DNA of 64,000 nt from Sulfitobacter sp. THAF37 (GTDB taxonomy: Bacteria > Pseudomonadota > Alphaproteobacteria > Rhodobacterales > Rhodobacteraceae), in assembly GCF_009363555.1 (NCBI RefSeq), contig NZ_CP045372.1, positions 1,871,501 to 1,935,500 on the forward strand. Reading direction: 5' to 3'. The translations under genes were made by a program, and so were the position numbers. Position 1 is the stretch's first letter; the number at the start of each line of letters is the position of its first letter. Below the pieces are notes generated by a model, which worked only from the letters and a program-made list of their open reading frames with translations, made no database searches and was not told the DNA's origin. Positions 53,615 to 62,770 of the stretch are shown here, piece after piece.

Positions 53615-53648
53615 AGGTTTGGCCTTTCGTTATTTGCCTGTCCGGGGT

Positions 53649-54851
53649 TCAGATGATCGCCTTTTCGAGAAAGGATCTCTCCTCCGCGATGCGTGAGAAG
53701 GCGAAGGGCGCGAGGTCGATGGTGCGATATTCGCCGTGGGTGATCCATTCCGCCACACCGCGTCCGATGGCCGGTGCCTGCTGCAGGCCGTGGCCCGAGA
53801 ACCCGTTGACGAAGACAAAGTTCGACACCACCGGATGCGGGCCCACAATCGCGTTCTGGTCAAAGGTGTTGTAGGCATAATGCCCCACCCATTCGTTGAT
53901 GACCTTGACCCTTTCAAAGGCGGGCACGCGGGTCGCGATGGCGGGCCAGACCTTGTTCTCCCACAGGCTGTGGTCAAAACCGAAATCGTCGTAAGCGACA
54001 TCCGGGTCATCATCCGGCGCGCAACCCGCAAGATAATATTTCCCTTCCGAGTGCATATGGACCCCCGAGGGGTCGATGGTCAGCGGCAGATCCTGCGTCA
54101 GCGGCTCCGCCGCTTCGAAGAGAAAGGAAAACCGCTTGCGCGGCGCCACGGGCAGGTCCAGCCCCGCCATCTGCGCCGTGGCCCGCGCGCGGGGACCCGA
54201 GGCGTTGACAACCATGCCGCAGGGCACGGCATCGCCCGACCGAAGCGTCACGCTTTCGATCGCCGTACCGGCGCCGTTCAGGGTGATCGCGGTCACTTCG
54301 TCGTGAATATAATGCACCCCCGCGCGGCGGGCCATGCGCTTGAACCAGTCGAACATGGTGCCGCCGTCGAAATACCCCTCGTCCACGGTGTTGTGGTTGC
54401 CCGCGATGATGTCATCGAGGTTGTAGAAGGGATAAAGTGCTGCGATCTCGTCCCGCGTCATGTGTCTGGTCTGCGCACCCGTGGCGACCTGGATCTGCTG
54501 GGCCTGCTGCAAGGCGAGGGCAAAGGCGTCGTTGTCCGCCAGATAAAGATACCCGAAGCTTTGAAGGGCCAGCGCAGGCACCTCCGGGTCGCCGCCCATG
54601 AAGTCACGGAAATTCTTGATGAACTCCGCGCCGAATTGCGACACGCGGATGTTCGTCTCGTTCGAGAACTGCTGACGGATGCAGGAATGTGTGTGGCTGG
54701 TGGAGGCAAATTCATAGGTGGGGTCACGTTCCACCACCAGGACACGACCGTCAAAGCCGGACAGTCGGGTCAGCCACCAGGCCAGCGCCGACCCATGCAT
54801 CGCACCGCCGATGATGACGACGTCGTAAGTGCCTTCTGCCGTGGCGGTCAT
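53649..54851 (-). CDS. FAD-dependent oxidoreductase (DAO / DadA-like)
   Basis: 400 aa. N-terminal FAD-binding VVIIGGAMHGSALAWWL and VLVVERDPTYEFAST (Glu binds ribose). C-terminal FVFVNGFSGHGLQQAPAIGRGVAEW is typical of the D-amino-acid-oxidase/glycine-oxidase group (sarcosine oxidase, DadA). The start at 54851 follows AGGGAG; the frame is open much further upstream but reads antisense to the sigma factor. Substrate unknown: an amine, amino acid or hydroxy acid. Confidence 0.85.
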   Translation of the reverse strand: MTATAEGTYDVVIIGGAMHGSALAWWLTRLSGFDGRVLVVERDPTYEFASTSHTHSCIRQQFSNETNIRVSQFGAEFIKNFRDFMGGDPEVPALALQSFGYLYLADNDAFALALQQAQQIQVATGAQTRHMTRDEIAALYPFYNLDDIIAGNHNTVDEGYFDGGTMFDWFKRMARRAGVHYIHDEVTAITLNGAGTAIESVTLRSGDAVPCGMVVNASGPRARATAQMAGLDLPVAPRKRFSFLFEAAEPLTQDLPLTIDPSGVHMHSEGKYYLAGCAPDDDPDVAYDDFGFDHSLWENKVWPAIATRVPAFERVKVINEWVGHYAYNTFDQNAIVGPHPVVSNFVFVNGFSGHGLQQAPAIGRGVAEWITHGEYRTIDLAPFAFSRIAEERSFLEKAII

Positions 54852-55100
54852 GGCGCGCTCCCTGATTCCCGAAGACCCCTGCAAACACCGCCTACCGCAA
54901 AATGCGAGCCCGAGACAACTTTTGTGAAAGCCGCGGCGTCTTGCCGCCCGTGCGCTCTGTGTGGGGCCCGGGGCCTGTGCGGAATGGGCATTTGACATAC
55001 GCGCCAAATACGCCAGATTGACCAGAGTGCGTGGCAGGTTATCGCACGTTGCGAGTTGCAAGTTGCAGAATGTACTGTTTGGCGGAGACCGATCACGACT

Positions 55101-55643
55101 ATGGACCGCGAAGAGATTGAACGCCTGATTGCGCGGGTGGCCCTGAAGGACCGCGCGGCGTTCGAAGAACTTTACGACAGGGTCAGTGCGAAACTTTTCG
55201 GCGTCTGCCTGCGTGTGTTGAACAAGCGCGCTGCAGCAGAGGACGCCATGCAGGATACGTTTGTCAAAATCTGGAACAACGCCGATCGCTACCAGGCGAA
55301 CGGCCTGTCGCCGATGACATGGCTGATCACGATTGCCCGCAACACCTCCATCGACCGTCTGCGCGCCCGCAAAAAGGGCCATCAGAACATCGACACGCCG
55401 GGCATGGAACTGGTCGCGCCCGGTCCGTCCCCCGAACAATCGGCCATCGCCGCCTCCGAAGCCAGCAAGCTGACCGGCTGTCTCGACACGCTGGACCCGG
55501 ACCGCAGTGCCGCGATCCGGGGCGCCTATCTCGATGGTGAAAGCTACGCCGACCTTGCGGCTCGGTTCGATGTCCCTCTCAACACCATGCGGACCTGGCT
55601 CAGACGCGGGCTGATCTCCCTTAGGGAGTGTATGAGCCAGTGA
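55101..55643 (+). CDS. ECF RNA polymerase sigma factor
   Basis: 180 aa. Region 2 (FEELYDRVSAKLFGVCLRVL, AEDAMQDTFVKIWNNADRY) and region 4 (GESYADLAARFDVPLNTMRTWLRRGL) are present with a short linker. The start at MDREEIERLI is chosen as it begins just before region 1.2/2.1; an upstream extension is out of character. Its stop overlaps the GTG of the anti-sigma gene, an arrangement shared with sigK/rskA-type pairs. Target promoters unknown. Confidence 0.93.
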   Translation: MDREEIERLIARVALKDRAAFEELYDRVSAKLFGVCLRVLNKRAAAEDAMQDTFVKIWNNADRYQANGLSPMTWLITIARNTSIDRLRARKKGHQNIDTPGMELVAPGPSPEQSAIAASEASKLTGCLDTLDPDRSAAIRGAYLDGESYADLAARFDVPLNTMRTWLRRGLISLRECMSQ

Positions 55644-56332
55644 CAGACCAACGCCCCCCCACACCCGAAGAGGAAAACGAATTCCTGGCAGCCGAATATG
55701 CGCTGGGCCTGTCCGAAGGAGAGAACCTGACGACGGCGCGCGAACGTGCGCGGCGCGATCCGACGTTTGCCGGGATAGTTGCAGCCTGGCACGAACGCCT
55801 GGTCGGGATGACCGATTCCATCGCGCCGGTAGAGCCGCCGTCACGCATTCGCAAATCGCTGATCAAGTCGCTTTTCCCCACCCCCGCCGTACCGTTCTGG
55901 CAGCGGGTCTGGGTGTGGCAGGGCATCAGCTTTGCCGCGCTGGCCCTGCTGGCTTTCCTTGCCATGCCCATGCTGCGGCCCGATGCGCCCACCCTGGCCG
56001 GCCCGATCTACGGCACCCAGATGACCGGCGACATCGACGATCTGCAGGTTTACGCGGTGCTCGACCCCTCGCGCGGGGGGATCGCCGTCACCCGGACGGC
56101 AGGGTCCATTCCCGAAGGCCGCGTGCTGGAGCTCTGGGCGTTGTTGCCCGATGCCGCGCCGGTTTCGCTCGGCCTTGTGCCGGAGGATTCCAGCCACCTG
56201 AAGCTGCCGCCGGAGATCGCGGACCAGATCGGCCAGTTGACGCTGGCGATCTCTGACGAACCCCCCGGCGGCGCCCCGGACGGTGCCCCCACGGGCCAGA
56301 TCCGCGCCACGGGTGCGGTCGAAGAAATCTGA
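55640..56332 (+). CDS. RskA-type anti-sigma factor
   Basis: 230 aa. N-terminal cytoplasmic helix bundle with EFLAAEYALGLSEGENLTTA, the RskA-like signature, then one transmembrane segment (VWVWQGISFAALALLAFLAMPML, about 92-115) and a C-terminal domain (VYAVLDPSRGGIAVTRTAGSIPEGRVLELWALL) like the RskA extracytoplasmic domain. It should hold the sigma factor inactive at the membrane until proteolysis. GTG start at 55640 in a GTGA overlap; a GTG four codons upstream is also possible. Confidence 0.88.
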   Translation: MTDQRPPTPEEENEFLAAEYALGLSEGENLTTARERARRDPTFAGIVAAWHERLVGMTDSIAPVEPPSRIRKSLIKSLFPTPAVPFWQRVWVWQGISFAALALLAFLAMPMLRPDAPTLAGPIYGTQMTGDIDDLQVYAVLDPSRGGIAVTRTAGSIPEGRVLELWALLPDAAPVSLGLVPEDSSHLKLPPEIADQIGQLTLAISDEPPGGAPDGAPTGQIRATGAVEEI

Positions 56333-56643
56333 AAAACCAATTCCGCTCGACACGATCTGTCGCGTCCCGGTACAGCCATCGCGGCGGTACCCTGACCTCT
56401 TGGCGGGCATGAATTTTTTCGACCTCGCCTGAAACTTCCCCGACTTGCCTTCGTGACTTTGCTGAAACCGGATCAGGGGCGGACGGCCACCCCAATCCTG
56501 ATGCGGTTAAGTCCGGGCGGTTCGTGTGGCGGCCCGGACTTCAGATTGACCAGTACGCGGGTTTACCCGCATTGTAACGAGTAGCGTCGGGCAGGTGGCC
56601 AATGCGCCACCGACCCGGCGTCATTTTTTTAACGGAGGACGCT
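56333..56643 (+). promoter_or_regulatory. Structured leader region upstream of doxX-like gene
   Basis: A 310-bp gap with no ORF. It holds a 10-bp perfect stem AAGTCCGGGC (56509-56518) / GCCCGGACTT (56532-56541), a small hairpin GCGGGT/ACCCGC (56557-56570), and the terminator-like structure at 56584-56630. The promoter of the doxX-like gene must be within or upstream of these structures. Confidence 0.5.
56584..56630 (+). terminator. Terminator-like hairpin 13 nt before the doxX-like start codon
   Basis: GGTGGC/GCCACC inner stem extended (with GC and GU pairs) by GCGTCGGG / CCCGGCGT flanks, then a run of seven T (56624-56630). GGAGG at 56634-56638 and the ATG at 56644 follow, leaving no room for a promoter between. 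Confidence 0.75.
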
Positions 56644-57042
56644 ATGATGGCCAATCCGTCATCTCTTTCCCATCGCCGCATCCTGTGCGCCGATGCGCTG
56701 TTGCTGATGGGCCGCTTCTGCATCGCCGCCTTGTTCGTGACGGGCGCCGCCCAGAAGATCTATGCCCCCGAGGTCGTGCAGCAGTTGCTGGCAACGCGGG
56801 CCTGGCCGGAAATCCTGATCTGGCCTGCCGTGGCGCTCAACCTCGCAGGCGGGGTGCTGCTTGTGACCGGATTCTTTCTGATGCCGACGGCCTTGATCCT
56901 GGCGGGCTACTGCATGGTCACCAGCCTGTTCCACTTTCTGCCCGATGACCCGTGGCAGATGTCCATCTTCGTCAAGAACTGGGCCATCGCGGGCGGCCTG
57001 CTGGCGCTGGCCGCCGCCGAGCTGCGCACCACCGACAGGTGA
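56644..57042 (+). CDS. DoxX family membrane protein
   Basis: 132 aa with four hydrophobic segments and the DoxX pattern: FCIAALFVTGAAQKIYAPE, LNLAGGVLLVTGFFL, TALILAGYCMVTSLFHFL. GGAGG lies 6 nt before the ATG. Members are thought to act in respiratory or redox stress functions; the exact role is unclear. Follows an ECF sigma/anti-sigma pair, and may be one of its targets. Confidence 0.85.
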   Translation: MMANPSSLSHRRILCADALLLMGRFCIAALFVTGAAQKIYAPEVVQQLLATRAWPEILIWPAVALNLAGGVLLVTGFFLMPTALILAGYCMVTSLFHFLPDDPWQMSIFVKNWAIAGGLLALAAAELRTTDR

Positions 57043-57095
57043 GCGCCCGGCAAATTTTCGTTGAGTAAGCAAAGCCGCCGTTCCATGCTGATGCC

Positions 57096-58076
57096 ATGAC
57101 AACGCCGCTGATCGACAATCTGCAATACGCCAATTTTTCGCCCGCGATTTTCGAACAGATGCGCGCTGGCGGCGTGGATGCGGTGCATGTTACCGTCGCC
57201 TATCACGAGAGCTTTCGCGAGATGGTGCTGAATCTCGAACGCTGGAACCGCTGGTTCGAGGACTATCCCGGCCTGATCTTCAAAGGCACAACCGCCGCGG
57301 ATGTGTCACGCGCGCAGGAAACCGGCCGCACCGCCATATTCTTTGGCTTCCAGAATGCCAGCCCCATCGAGGATGACATCGGTCTGGTGGAAATCTGCCA
57401 CCAGCTTGGCATCCGCTTCATGCAACTCACCTACAACAACCAGTCCCTGCTCGCCACCGGCTGTTACGAGGCACATGATACCGGCCTTACCCGGATGGGC
57501 CGCGCCGTGGTGGCCGAGATGAACCGCGTCGGCATGGTCGTGGACATGTCCCATTCCGCCGAACGCTCGACGCTTGAGGCGATCGACCATTCGACCCGGC
57601 CCATTGCCATCACGCATGCGAACCCGCACTGGTGGCACCCCGCGCTGCGCAACAAATCCGACGCGGTGCTCAAGGCGCTGACGCGGGCAGGGGGGATGTT
57701 GGGATTTTCGGTCTACCCGCACCACCTGAAGGATGGATCGGAATGTACCCTGGACAGTTTCTGCCAGATGATTGCCGAGGCGGCGTCGCGCTACGGGGCG
57801 GCATATCTCGGTATCGGCACGGACCTCTGCCAGGACCAGCCCGACAGCGTGGTCGAATGGATGCGCGTCGGCCGCTGGACCAAGGCGATGGATTATGGCG
57901 AAGGCAGCGCAGCCCAGGCGGGCTTTCCACCGATGCCCAACTGGTTCGCGGACAACCGCGATTTCGGCAACATCCGCCGCGGTCTTCTGGCCACGGGCCT
58001 GACCCCGACAGAGGTCGATGGCATCATGGGCGGCAATTGGCACCGCTTCTACGCCAGGGGCTTTGGCCCGGCATGA
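57096..58076 (+). CDS. Membrane dipeptidase (peptidase M19)
   Basis: 326 aa. Metal-binding features of renal-dipeptidase-like enzymes: the first metal His-x-Asp motif is replaced by VDAVHVTVAYHE, but GMVVDMSHSAERSTLEAIDHST, ITHANPHWW (second His) and GIGTDLCQDQP (Asp) fit well, as does the C-terminal IMGGNWHRFYARGF (Gly-Gly-Asn-x-x-Arg). The altered first motif suggests a changed metal site or substrate. It overlaps the next gene by 4 bp. Confidence 0.88.
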   Translation: MTTPLIDNLQYANFSPAIFEQMRAGGVDAVHVTVAYHESFREMVLNLERWNRWFEDYPGLIFKGTTAADVSRAQETGRTAIFFGFQNASPIEDDIGLVEICHQLGIRFMQLTYNNQSLLATGCYEAHDTGLTRMGRAVVAEMNRVGMVVDMSHSAERSTLEAIDHSTRPIAITHANPHWWHPALRNKSDAVLKALTRAGGMLGFSVYPHHLKDGSECTLDSFCQMIAEAASRYGAAYLGIGTDLCQDQPDSVVEWMRVGRWTKAMDYGEGSAAQAGFPPMPNWFADNRDFGNIRRGLLATGLTPTEVDGIMGGNWHRFYARGFGPA

Positions 58077-59716
58077 AAGACGCGGCCCCGATCCCGCAAA
58101 CCGATCTGCGTCCGCCCGACCAGGTGATGCGGCTGGCGCGGATGGGGGCGATGTTTCCCACCCGCCTCAGCTTTCTGCGCAGCCTGATCCGTCGTCTGGC
58201 CGATGACCGGGTCACCCTTTCCCGACCGGTCTGGCAGATGGACAAGGCCGGCTTTGGCCACGCGGTCTATACCCTGCGCCTGGGCGGGCATGATTATGCG
58301 CTTGTGGCCGTCTCCTCCGACCTGCCGGCCGATCAACGCACCGATCGCGTGATCGCCACCGCCTGGGACAGCGCCTTTGTCCTTTACGACGGGATCCCCG
58401 ACAGGGCCGAGATCGACCGCATCGTCGCCACCGCGCCTCGGCAGGAAGCCGCCCGCTTCACCGCCCGAGACCTTGTCCTCAGCCGCGCGAACAAATCCCT
58501 GCGTCTCTTTGCCCACGTAACGCAAGCACTGCGCGAAGGCCGCCGACCGGACGTGGAGATGGTGCGTGACATCGGCTATCTCATGCGCACCACCGCCGTC
58601 TATGGAAACGGCAAGTTCGGCATCGCAGACCGGCACCTGATAGCGACGCGCCCGGGCCTCGAAGGGCCTTTCGGCGCCGAAATGCTGACAGTCTGGCTGA
58701 TCCGGCACTTCACCCACGACCTGGCCGAACACGTGGGCGGCGGCAGGCTCGACCGCGCCGTCAAGCGGCACCTGGGCATCGGCAATGCCACGGGGCTGGG
58801 CATGGCGCCGTTCCTCGTGACCCATCCCGTTCTTCTGAACAACTGGATGATGGCGCGAGAGACGGCGCTCGCGCGGGTGCGCGCCATTGCCCGGCTGACG
58901 CCCGACCAGCAGGCCCGGCTGCAAGCACTGGCCGCCCGCGCGGCAGGTCACCTGCGCGACTGGCAGGTGCCTGACCCGGCCCATCAGGCCCGCATCGTCG
59001 CCCTGCGCGGCGACTGGGCGGCGGCACAGCAGGCACTGGATTTCACCAGACCGCACCCGCTCGACAGGGCGATGCATGGTGTCGCGCATGCCAGCCTCGA
59101 CCTGCAGGAACTGATGGCGGCGCTGATCATCGAGCCCTTCGGTGACCTGGTCGATGACCTGGTCGGCACCATGTCCGCCCCCGCAGGCCCGGTCCCCGCG
59201 CCAATGCCGGATACAGCCGACATGCGCGACAGGATCGAACGGCAGTGGGACTGGGCGCTTCAGCCCGATTACGAAGCCCCCGCCGCCTGCGCAAGGTTCT
59301 GGTACATCTCCGCGGCCAAGCGGGAACCCCGCCTGGGGTGCCGCCTTTCCGACCCGGGGGCAGAACTGGAAACCCCGCTCGACATCGGGCGGCGGATCAA
59401 GGCGCTCCATGCCGCGCTGAAAGCGCCGGACGCCGCATTGCACGACGTGTTGACCCGCCATCCCGAACATGCTCTCGCGGCAGAGCGGGTGGCACTCACC
59501 GCGCGCTACCCCTACGGAGAAATCCGCGACAACCTGATCGCCGCCGACTGCCAGCCCATCGACATGCTGCGCTGCAAGCTGTCCTTTTTCGGCGCGACCA
59601 GGTTCGATCCGAAATCGGACCGGTGGACCCGCATCACCCTGTGTCAGGGCGCGCCGCTGGCCGATGAACTGGGGCCCGGCGCGGACGACTGGTGGCTGCC
59701 GGTGTTCGCCCCGTGA
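58073..59716 (+). CDS. Conserved unknown protein coupled to the dipeptidase
   Basis: 547 aa from the ATG in an ATGA overlap with the dipeptidase stop; a longer open frame begins antiphase inside the dipeptidase gene. No known domain recognised. Notable stretches: GFGHAVYTLRLGGHDYALVAVSSDLPAD, DIGYLMRTTAVYGNGKFGIADR, PFGAEMLTVWLIRHFTHDLAEHV, ARFWYISAAKREPRLG. It appears soluble and helical. The final GTGA overlap links it to the DUF3726 gene, suggesting a shared pathway. Confidence 0.8.
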   Translation: MKDAAPIPQTDLRPPDQVMRLARMGAMFPTRLSFLRSLIRRLADDRVTLSRPVWQMDKAGFGHAVYTLRLGGHDYALVAVSSDLPADQRTDRVIATAWDSAFVLYDGIPDRAEIDRIVATAPRQEAARFTARDLVLSRANKSLRLFAHVTQALREGRRPDVEMVRDIGYLMRTTAVYGNGKFGIADRHLIATRPGLEGPFGAEMLTVWLIRHFTHDLAEHVGGGRLDRAVKRHLGIGNATGLGMAPFLVTHPVLLNNWMMARETALARVRAIARLTPDQQARLQALAARAAGHLRDWQVPDPAHQARIVALRGDWAAAQQALDFTRPHPLDRAMHGVAHASLDLQELMAALIIEPFGDLVDDLVGTMSAPAGPVPAPMPDTADMRDRIERQWDWALQPDYEAPAACARFWYISAAKREPRLGCRLSDPGAELETPLDIGRRIKALHAALKAPDAALHDVLTRHPEHALAAERVALTARYPYGEIRDNLIAADCQPIDMLRCKLSFFGATRFDPKSDRWTRITLCQGAPLADELGPGADDWWLPVFAP

Positions 59717-60204
59717 AGGCGTCGCTGAACGAGACGATGACGCTCGCGGCCACCGCGGCGCGGGGCGCGGGCGCCCCCCCGGCGCAAGCCATATCATTCG
59801 GCCACGCCGCGCTGCGCCATCTCGCGGCCCACAGACCCGCACAGGACCTCACCCGGGCACTCCACGCCCTGCCCGACGGGCCGATCCTGACCCTGCCGCT
59901 GATCTTCCTGCACCTGCAGGCGAATCCCCGGACCGGCGTGCCGCTTCCGCCGGACGTGCCCGACACCCTGCTTCAAAGCTATGCCGAGGCCCAGCCTTTC
60001 GCGATTGCCCTGCGCCGTACCAGGTTTGGCCCGAGGATGACCAGTGATCCCGCAACCCCCGCTGCCGTACCCGAGGTATCGCGCATCGACCTCCCCGACG
60101 ACCTCTACAGACTGCTTCGGGAGCACGCCGACCGCGTGCTGGTCCCCGAAAACGACAGGTCGCGCCGCCAGGGGGCGGGGGCCGGCCTCTCCGACAACGA
60201 CTGA
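59713..60204 (+). CDS. DUF3726-like protein
   Basis: 163 aa. GTG start in a 4-bp overlap with the previous stop. The N-terminus MKASLNETMTLAATAARGAGAPPAQAISFGHAAL follows the DUF3726 pattern (Ser-Leu-Asn-Glu ... Ala-Ala-Arg-Gly-Ala-Gly). The C-terminus VSRIDLPDDLYRLLREHADRVLVPEND resembles DUF3726 ends. Last gene of the dipeptidase operon. Function unknown. Confidence 0.7.
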   Translation: MKASLNETMTLAATAARGAGAPPAQAISFGHAALRHLAAHRPAQDLTRALHALPDGPILTLPLIFLHLQANPRTGVPLPPDVPDTLLQSYAEAQPFAIALRRTRFGPRMTSDPATPAAVPEVSRIDLPDDLYRLLREHADRVLVPENDRSRRQGAGAGLSDND

Positions 60205-60215
60205 CCCCCACGTTC

Positions 60216-60277
60216 TTTTTGCCAAAAATACTCGGGGGTTTGGGGGCAAAGCCCCCAATCGGCCCGCCGCAGGCGGG
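60216..60277. repeat. REP-like intergenic hairpins
   Basis: TTGGGGGC/GCCCCCAA (60240-60258, loop AAA) and CCCGCC/GGCGGG (60263-60277, loop GCA), preceded by TTTTTGCCAAAAATACTCG, a sequence style I know from many Rhodobacteraceae intergenic regions. Lies between converging genes, so it may serve as a bidirectional terminator. Confidence 0.6.
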
Positions 60278-60282
60278 GCGTT

Positions 60283-62691
60283 CTATGTCCTGCGCGGTTT
60301 CGCCCGCAAGGTGGGGTCCGCCTGCGTCGGGTCCTCCGGCCAGGGGTGCTTGGGATATTGCCCCCGCATGTCCTTGCGCACATCCGCATAGGACGATGCC
60401 CAGAACCCCGGCAGGTCCGTCGTCACCTGAACCGGGCGCTGCGCCGGAGACAGCAGCGTCATCTGCACCGGCTGTCCGGCGACGGTGGGGTGCCGTGTCA
60501 CGCCAAAGACCTCCTGCAAGCGCAGCGATACCGCGGGCTGTGCGCCGCTGTAGTCGATGGGAATGCGCCGTCCCAGCGGAGTCTCGAAATGCGCAGGCGC
60601 GGCCCGGTCCAGCGCCTGCTGCTGATCCCAGTCCAGCCGCGCCCGCAGCGCGGGCAGCAGGTCGAATGCCTTCCAGTCCTCCGCACTGCGCACACCGGCC
60701 AGATGCGGCAGCAGCCAGTCGTCCAGCGTCTCCATCAGGTGGGTGTCCGAGAAATCGGGAAAGGGCGCAGGCATCAGCCGCGCCCGGGCCAGGAACCGCC
60801 GCGCGGCGGGCCCGGGCGCGAGACCAAGCTGCCGCACCCCCTCCAGCATCGCCAGCGCCACGTCAGCGTCCGGCGCATCGGACCAGTTGCGGTCCTGAAG
60901 CACCAGCGCGCCAAACCGTTCCTGCCGGCGGGTCAGAACCCGGTTCTCCCGGCGCGACCATGTGCAGACGTCCTCCCAGGCGATCTGCGGCCCGAACACC
61001 CTGCGCAGCTCCGCTTCGTCCAGCGGTGCGGCCTGCCGGATACGGGCCTCGCGCGGGTCGCCGTCCAGATCGGTGGCGACGATCAGCCGGGTCGCCGCCA
61101 GCGCATCGCCCTGCGGCATCACCGCCCCCTTGCCACCCGACAGCACGTAACGCGGCGCTTCTCCCTTGCGGCGCAGCCCGATCCGGTCGGGATAGGCCAG
61201 CGCGGCCAGCACCGCGATATCGTCCGGGCCCGTCGGGGTCCGGTTCCGGCCAAGGCGCTTCGCCTCCTGCCGGATACGGGCGAGGGTCGGCGCATGGGCC
61301 TCCGCCGCGCCGTTCTCGACCGCACGGATGCGCAGCGACAGATCGACCCCGGCACCGCGCATGGGGTCGCGCTCTGCCAGCAGGGCGGCCAGCAGCGGCG
61401 CGCGCCTGCCGCCCCGCGCAACCATATGCGCCAGACGCGGATGCAGCGGCAGCCGGGCCAGCGCGCGGCCGTGGTCGGTGATCCGGCCCGCGCCGTCCAG
61501 CGCCTCCAGCATCTGCAACACCCGCCGCGCCTCCGCCAGCCGTCCCGCGTGCGGCGGGGTGACAAAGCGCATGTCTTTGGCCTGCCCACCCCAGAGCGCC
61601 AGCTCCAGGGCAAAGCCGGTCAGATCGCCCGTCTCGATCTCGGCGGGGGGGTGGGCGGCCAGCGCGCCGTCCTCCCCCCGGGTCCAGAGCTTGTAGGCGA
61701 CGCCCGGCGCCATGCGTCCCGCCCGCCCCGCGCGTTGCGCGGCTTCGGCGCGGGTGACTTTTTCTGTCACCAGCCGGGACATGCCGGATGCCGGGTCGAA
61801 CCGCGCCCGGCGCGCGCGGCCCCCGTCCACCACGACCGTCACCCCCTCGATCGTCAGCGAGGTTTCGGCGATGGCGGTGGCCAGGACCACCTTGCGGCCA
61901 GACGCGGCGGGCAGGATGGCCGCGCGCTGCGCCTTGAAGTCCATCGCACCGAACAGCGGTGCCACAGTGCAGTCGCCCGGCACCGTCCCGCGCAGCAGCG
62001 ATTCCACTTTGCGGATTTCCCGCTCGCCCGGCAGGAACACCAGGGCGGAGCCGTCCTGCGCCGCCAGCGCCTGCATCACCAGTTCGGCCACCGCCTGTTC
62101 GAACCGGGCCGCGCCCACGGGCCGGTCGAGCCATTGCGGCGTGACCGGGTGGCTGCGCCCTTCGGAGGTGACAACGGGCGCGGCCATCAGATCGGCCACC
62201 GGCCCCGCGTCCAGGGTGGCGGACATCGCCACCAGCAGCAGGTCGTCGCGCAGCGCCTCCGCCACCTCCAGGCAGAACGCCAGCCCCAGGTCCGCGTTGA
62301 GCGAGCGTTCGTGGAATTCGTCAAAGATCACGGCCCCCACGCCGGGCAGTTCCGGATCGTCCTGCAACATCCGGGTCAGGATGCCCTCTGTCACCACTTC
62401 GATCCGGGTGGCGGGGCCGATGGCCGAGGCGCCGCGCACGCGGTATCCCACGGTGCCGCCCACATCCTCGTTCAGCGTGGCCGCCATGCGTTCCGCCGCC
62501 GCGCGCGCCGCCAGGCGGCGCGGCTCCAGCATCAGGATGCGCCCCGGCGTCACCCCCGCGTCGAGCATCGCCAGCGGCACGCGGGTCGTCTTGCCCGCGC
62601 CGGGCGGCGCCTGCAACACCACGCGGCCCGCATCGCGCAGCGCGGCGATCACCTGCGGCAGGACCGCGTCGATGGGCAGCATCAAGGACAT
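60283..62691 (-). CDS. hrpB: ATP-dependent helicase HrpB
   Basis: 802 aa. DEAH/RHA helicase: Walker [10 protein letters not shown] (28-36), motif II DEFH, motif III SAT, motif [10 protein letters not shown], then a HrpB C-terminal domain ([16 protein letters not shown] [14 protein letters not shown] tail). HrpB-type enzymes are non-essential RNA helicases of unclear role in bacteria. Start at the first Met, with AAGG upstream. Divergent from the meaB-like gene with 79 bp between. Confidence 0.95.
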   Translation of the reverse strand: MSLMLPIDAVLPQVIAALRDAGRVVLQAPPGAGKTTRVPLAMLDAGVTPGRILMLEPRRLAARAAAERMAATLNEDVGGTVGYRVRGASAIGPATRIEVVTEGILTRMLQDDPELPGVGAVIFDEFHERSLNADLGLAFCLEVAEALRDDLLLVAMSATLDAGPVADLMAAPVVTSEGRSHPVTPQWLDRPVGAARFEQAVAELVMQALAAQDGSALVFLPGEREIRKVESLLRGTVPGDCTVAPLFGAMDFKAQRAAILPAASGRKVVLATAIAETSLTIEGVTVVVDGGRARRARFDPASGMSRLVTEKVTRAEAAQRAGRAGRMAPGVAYKLWTRGEDGALAAHPPAEIETGDLTGFALELALWGGQAKDMRFVTPPHAGRLAEARRVLQMLEALDGAGRITDHGRALARLPLHPRLAHMVARGGRRAPLLAALLAERDPMRGAGVDLSLRIRAVENGAAEAHAPTLARIRQEAKRLGRNRTPTGPDDIAVLAALAYPDRIGLRRKGEAPRYVLSGGKGAVMPQGDALAATRLIVATDLDGDPREARIRQAAPLDEAELRRVFGPQIAWEDVCTWSRRENRVLTRRQERFGALVLQDRNWSDAPDADVALAMLEGVRQLGLAPGPAARRFLARARLMPAPFPDFSDTHLMETLDDWLLPHLAGVRSAEDWKAFDLLPALRARLDWDQQQALDRAAPAHFETPLGRRIPIDYSGAQPAVSLRLQEVFGVTRHPTVAGQPVQMTLLSPAQRPVQVTTDLPGFWASSYADVRKDMRGQYPKHPWPEDPTQADPTLRAKPRRT

Positions 62692-62770
62692 GCCGCCTTA
62701 TCCGGCATACCGCCCCGCGCGCCAAGAGCCGGGGCTGGACATTTTTGCACCGGCCCGCAAAAGATGCGCC

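Noticed and set aside
58049-59842. 597-codon minus frame opposite the 547-aa unknown gene
   Set aside because: The plus frame has ATGA/GTGA coupling at both ends; the minus frame has no ribosome binding site and is Arg/Gly-rich.
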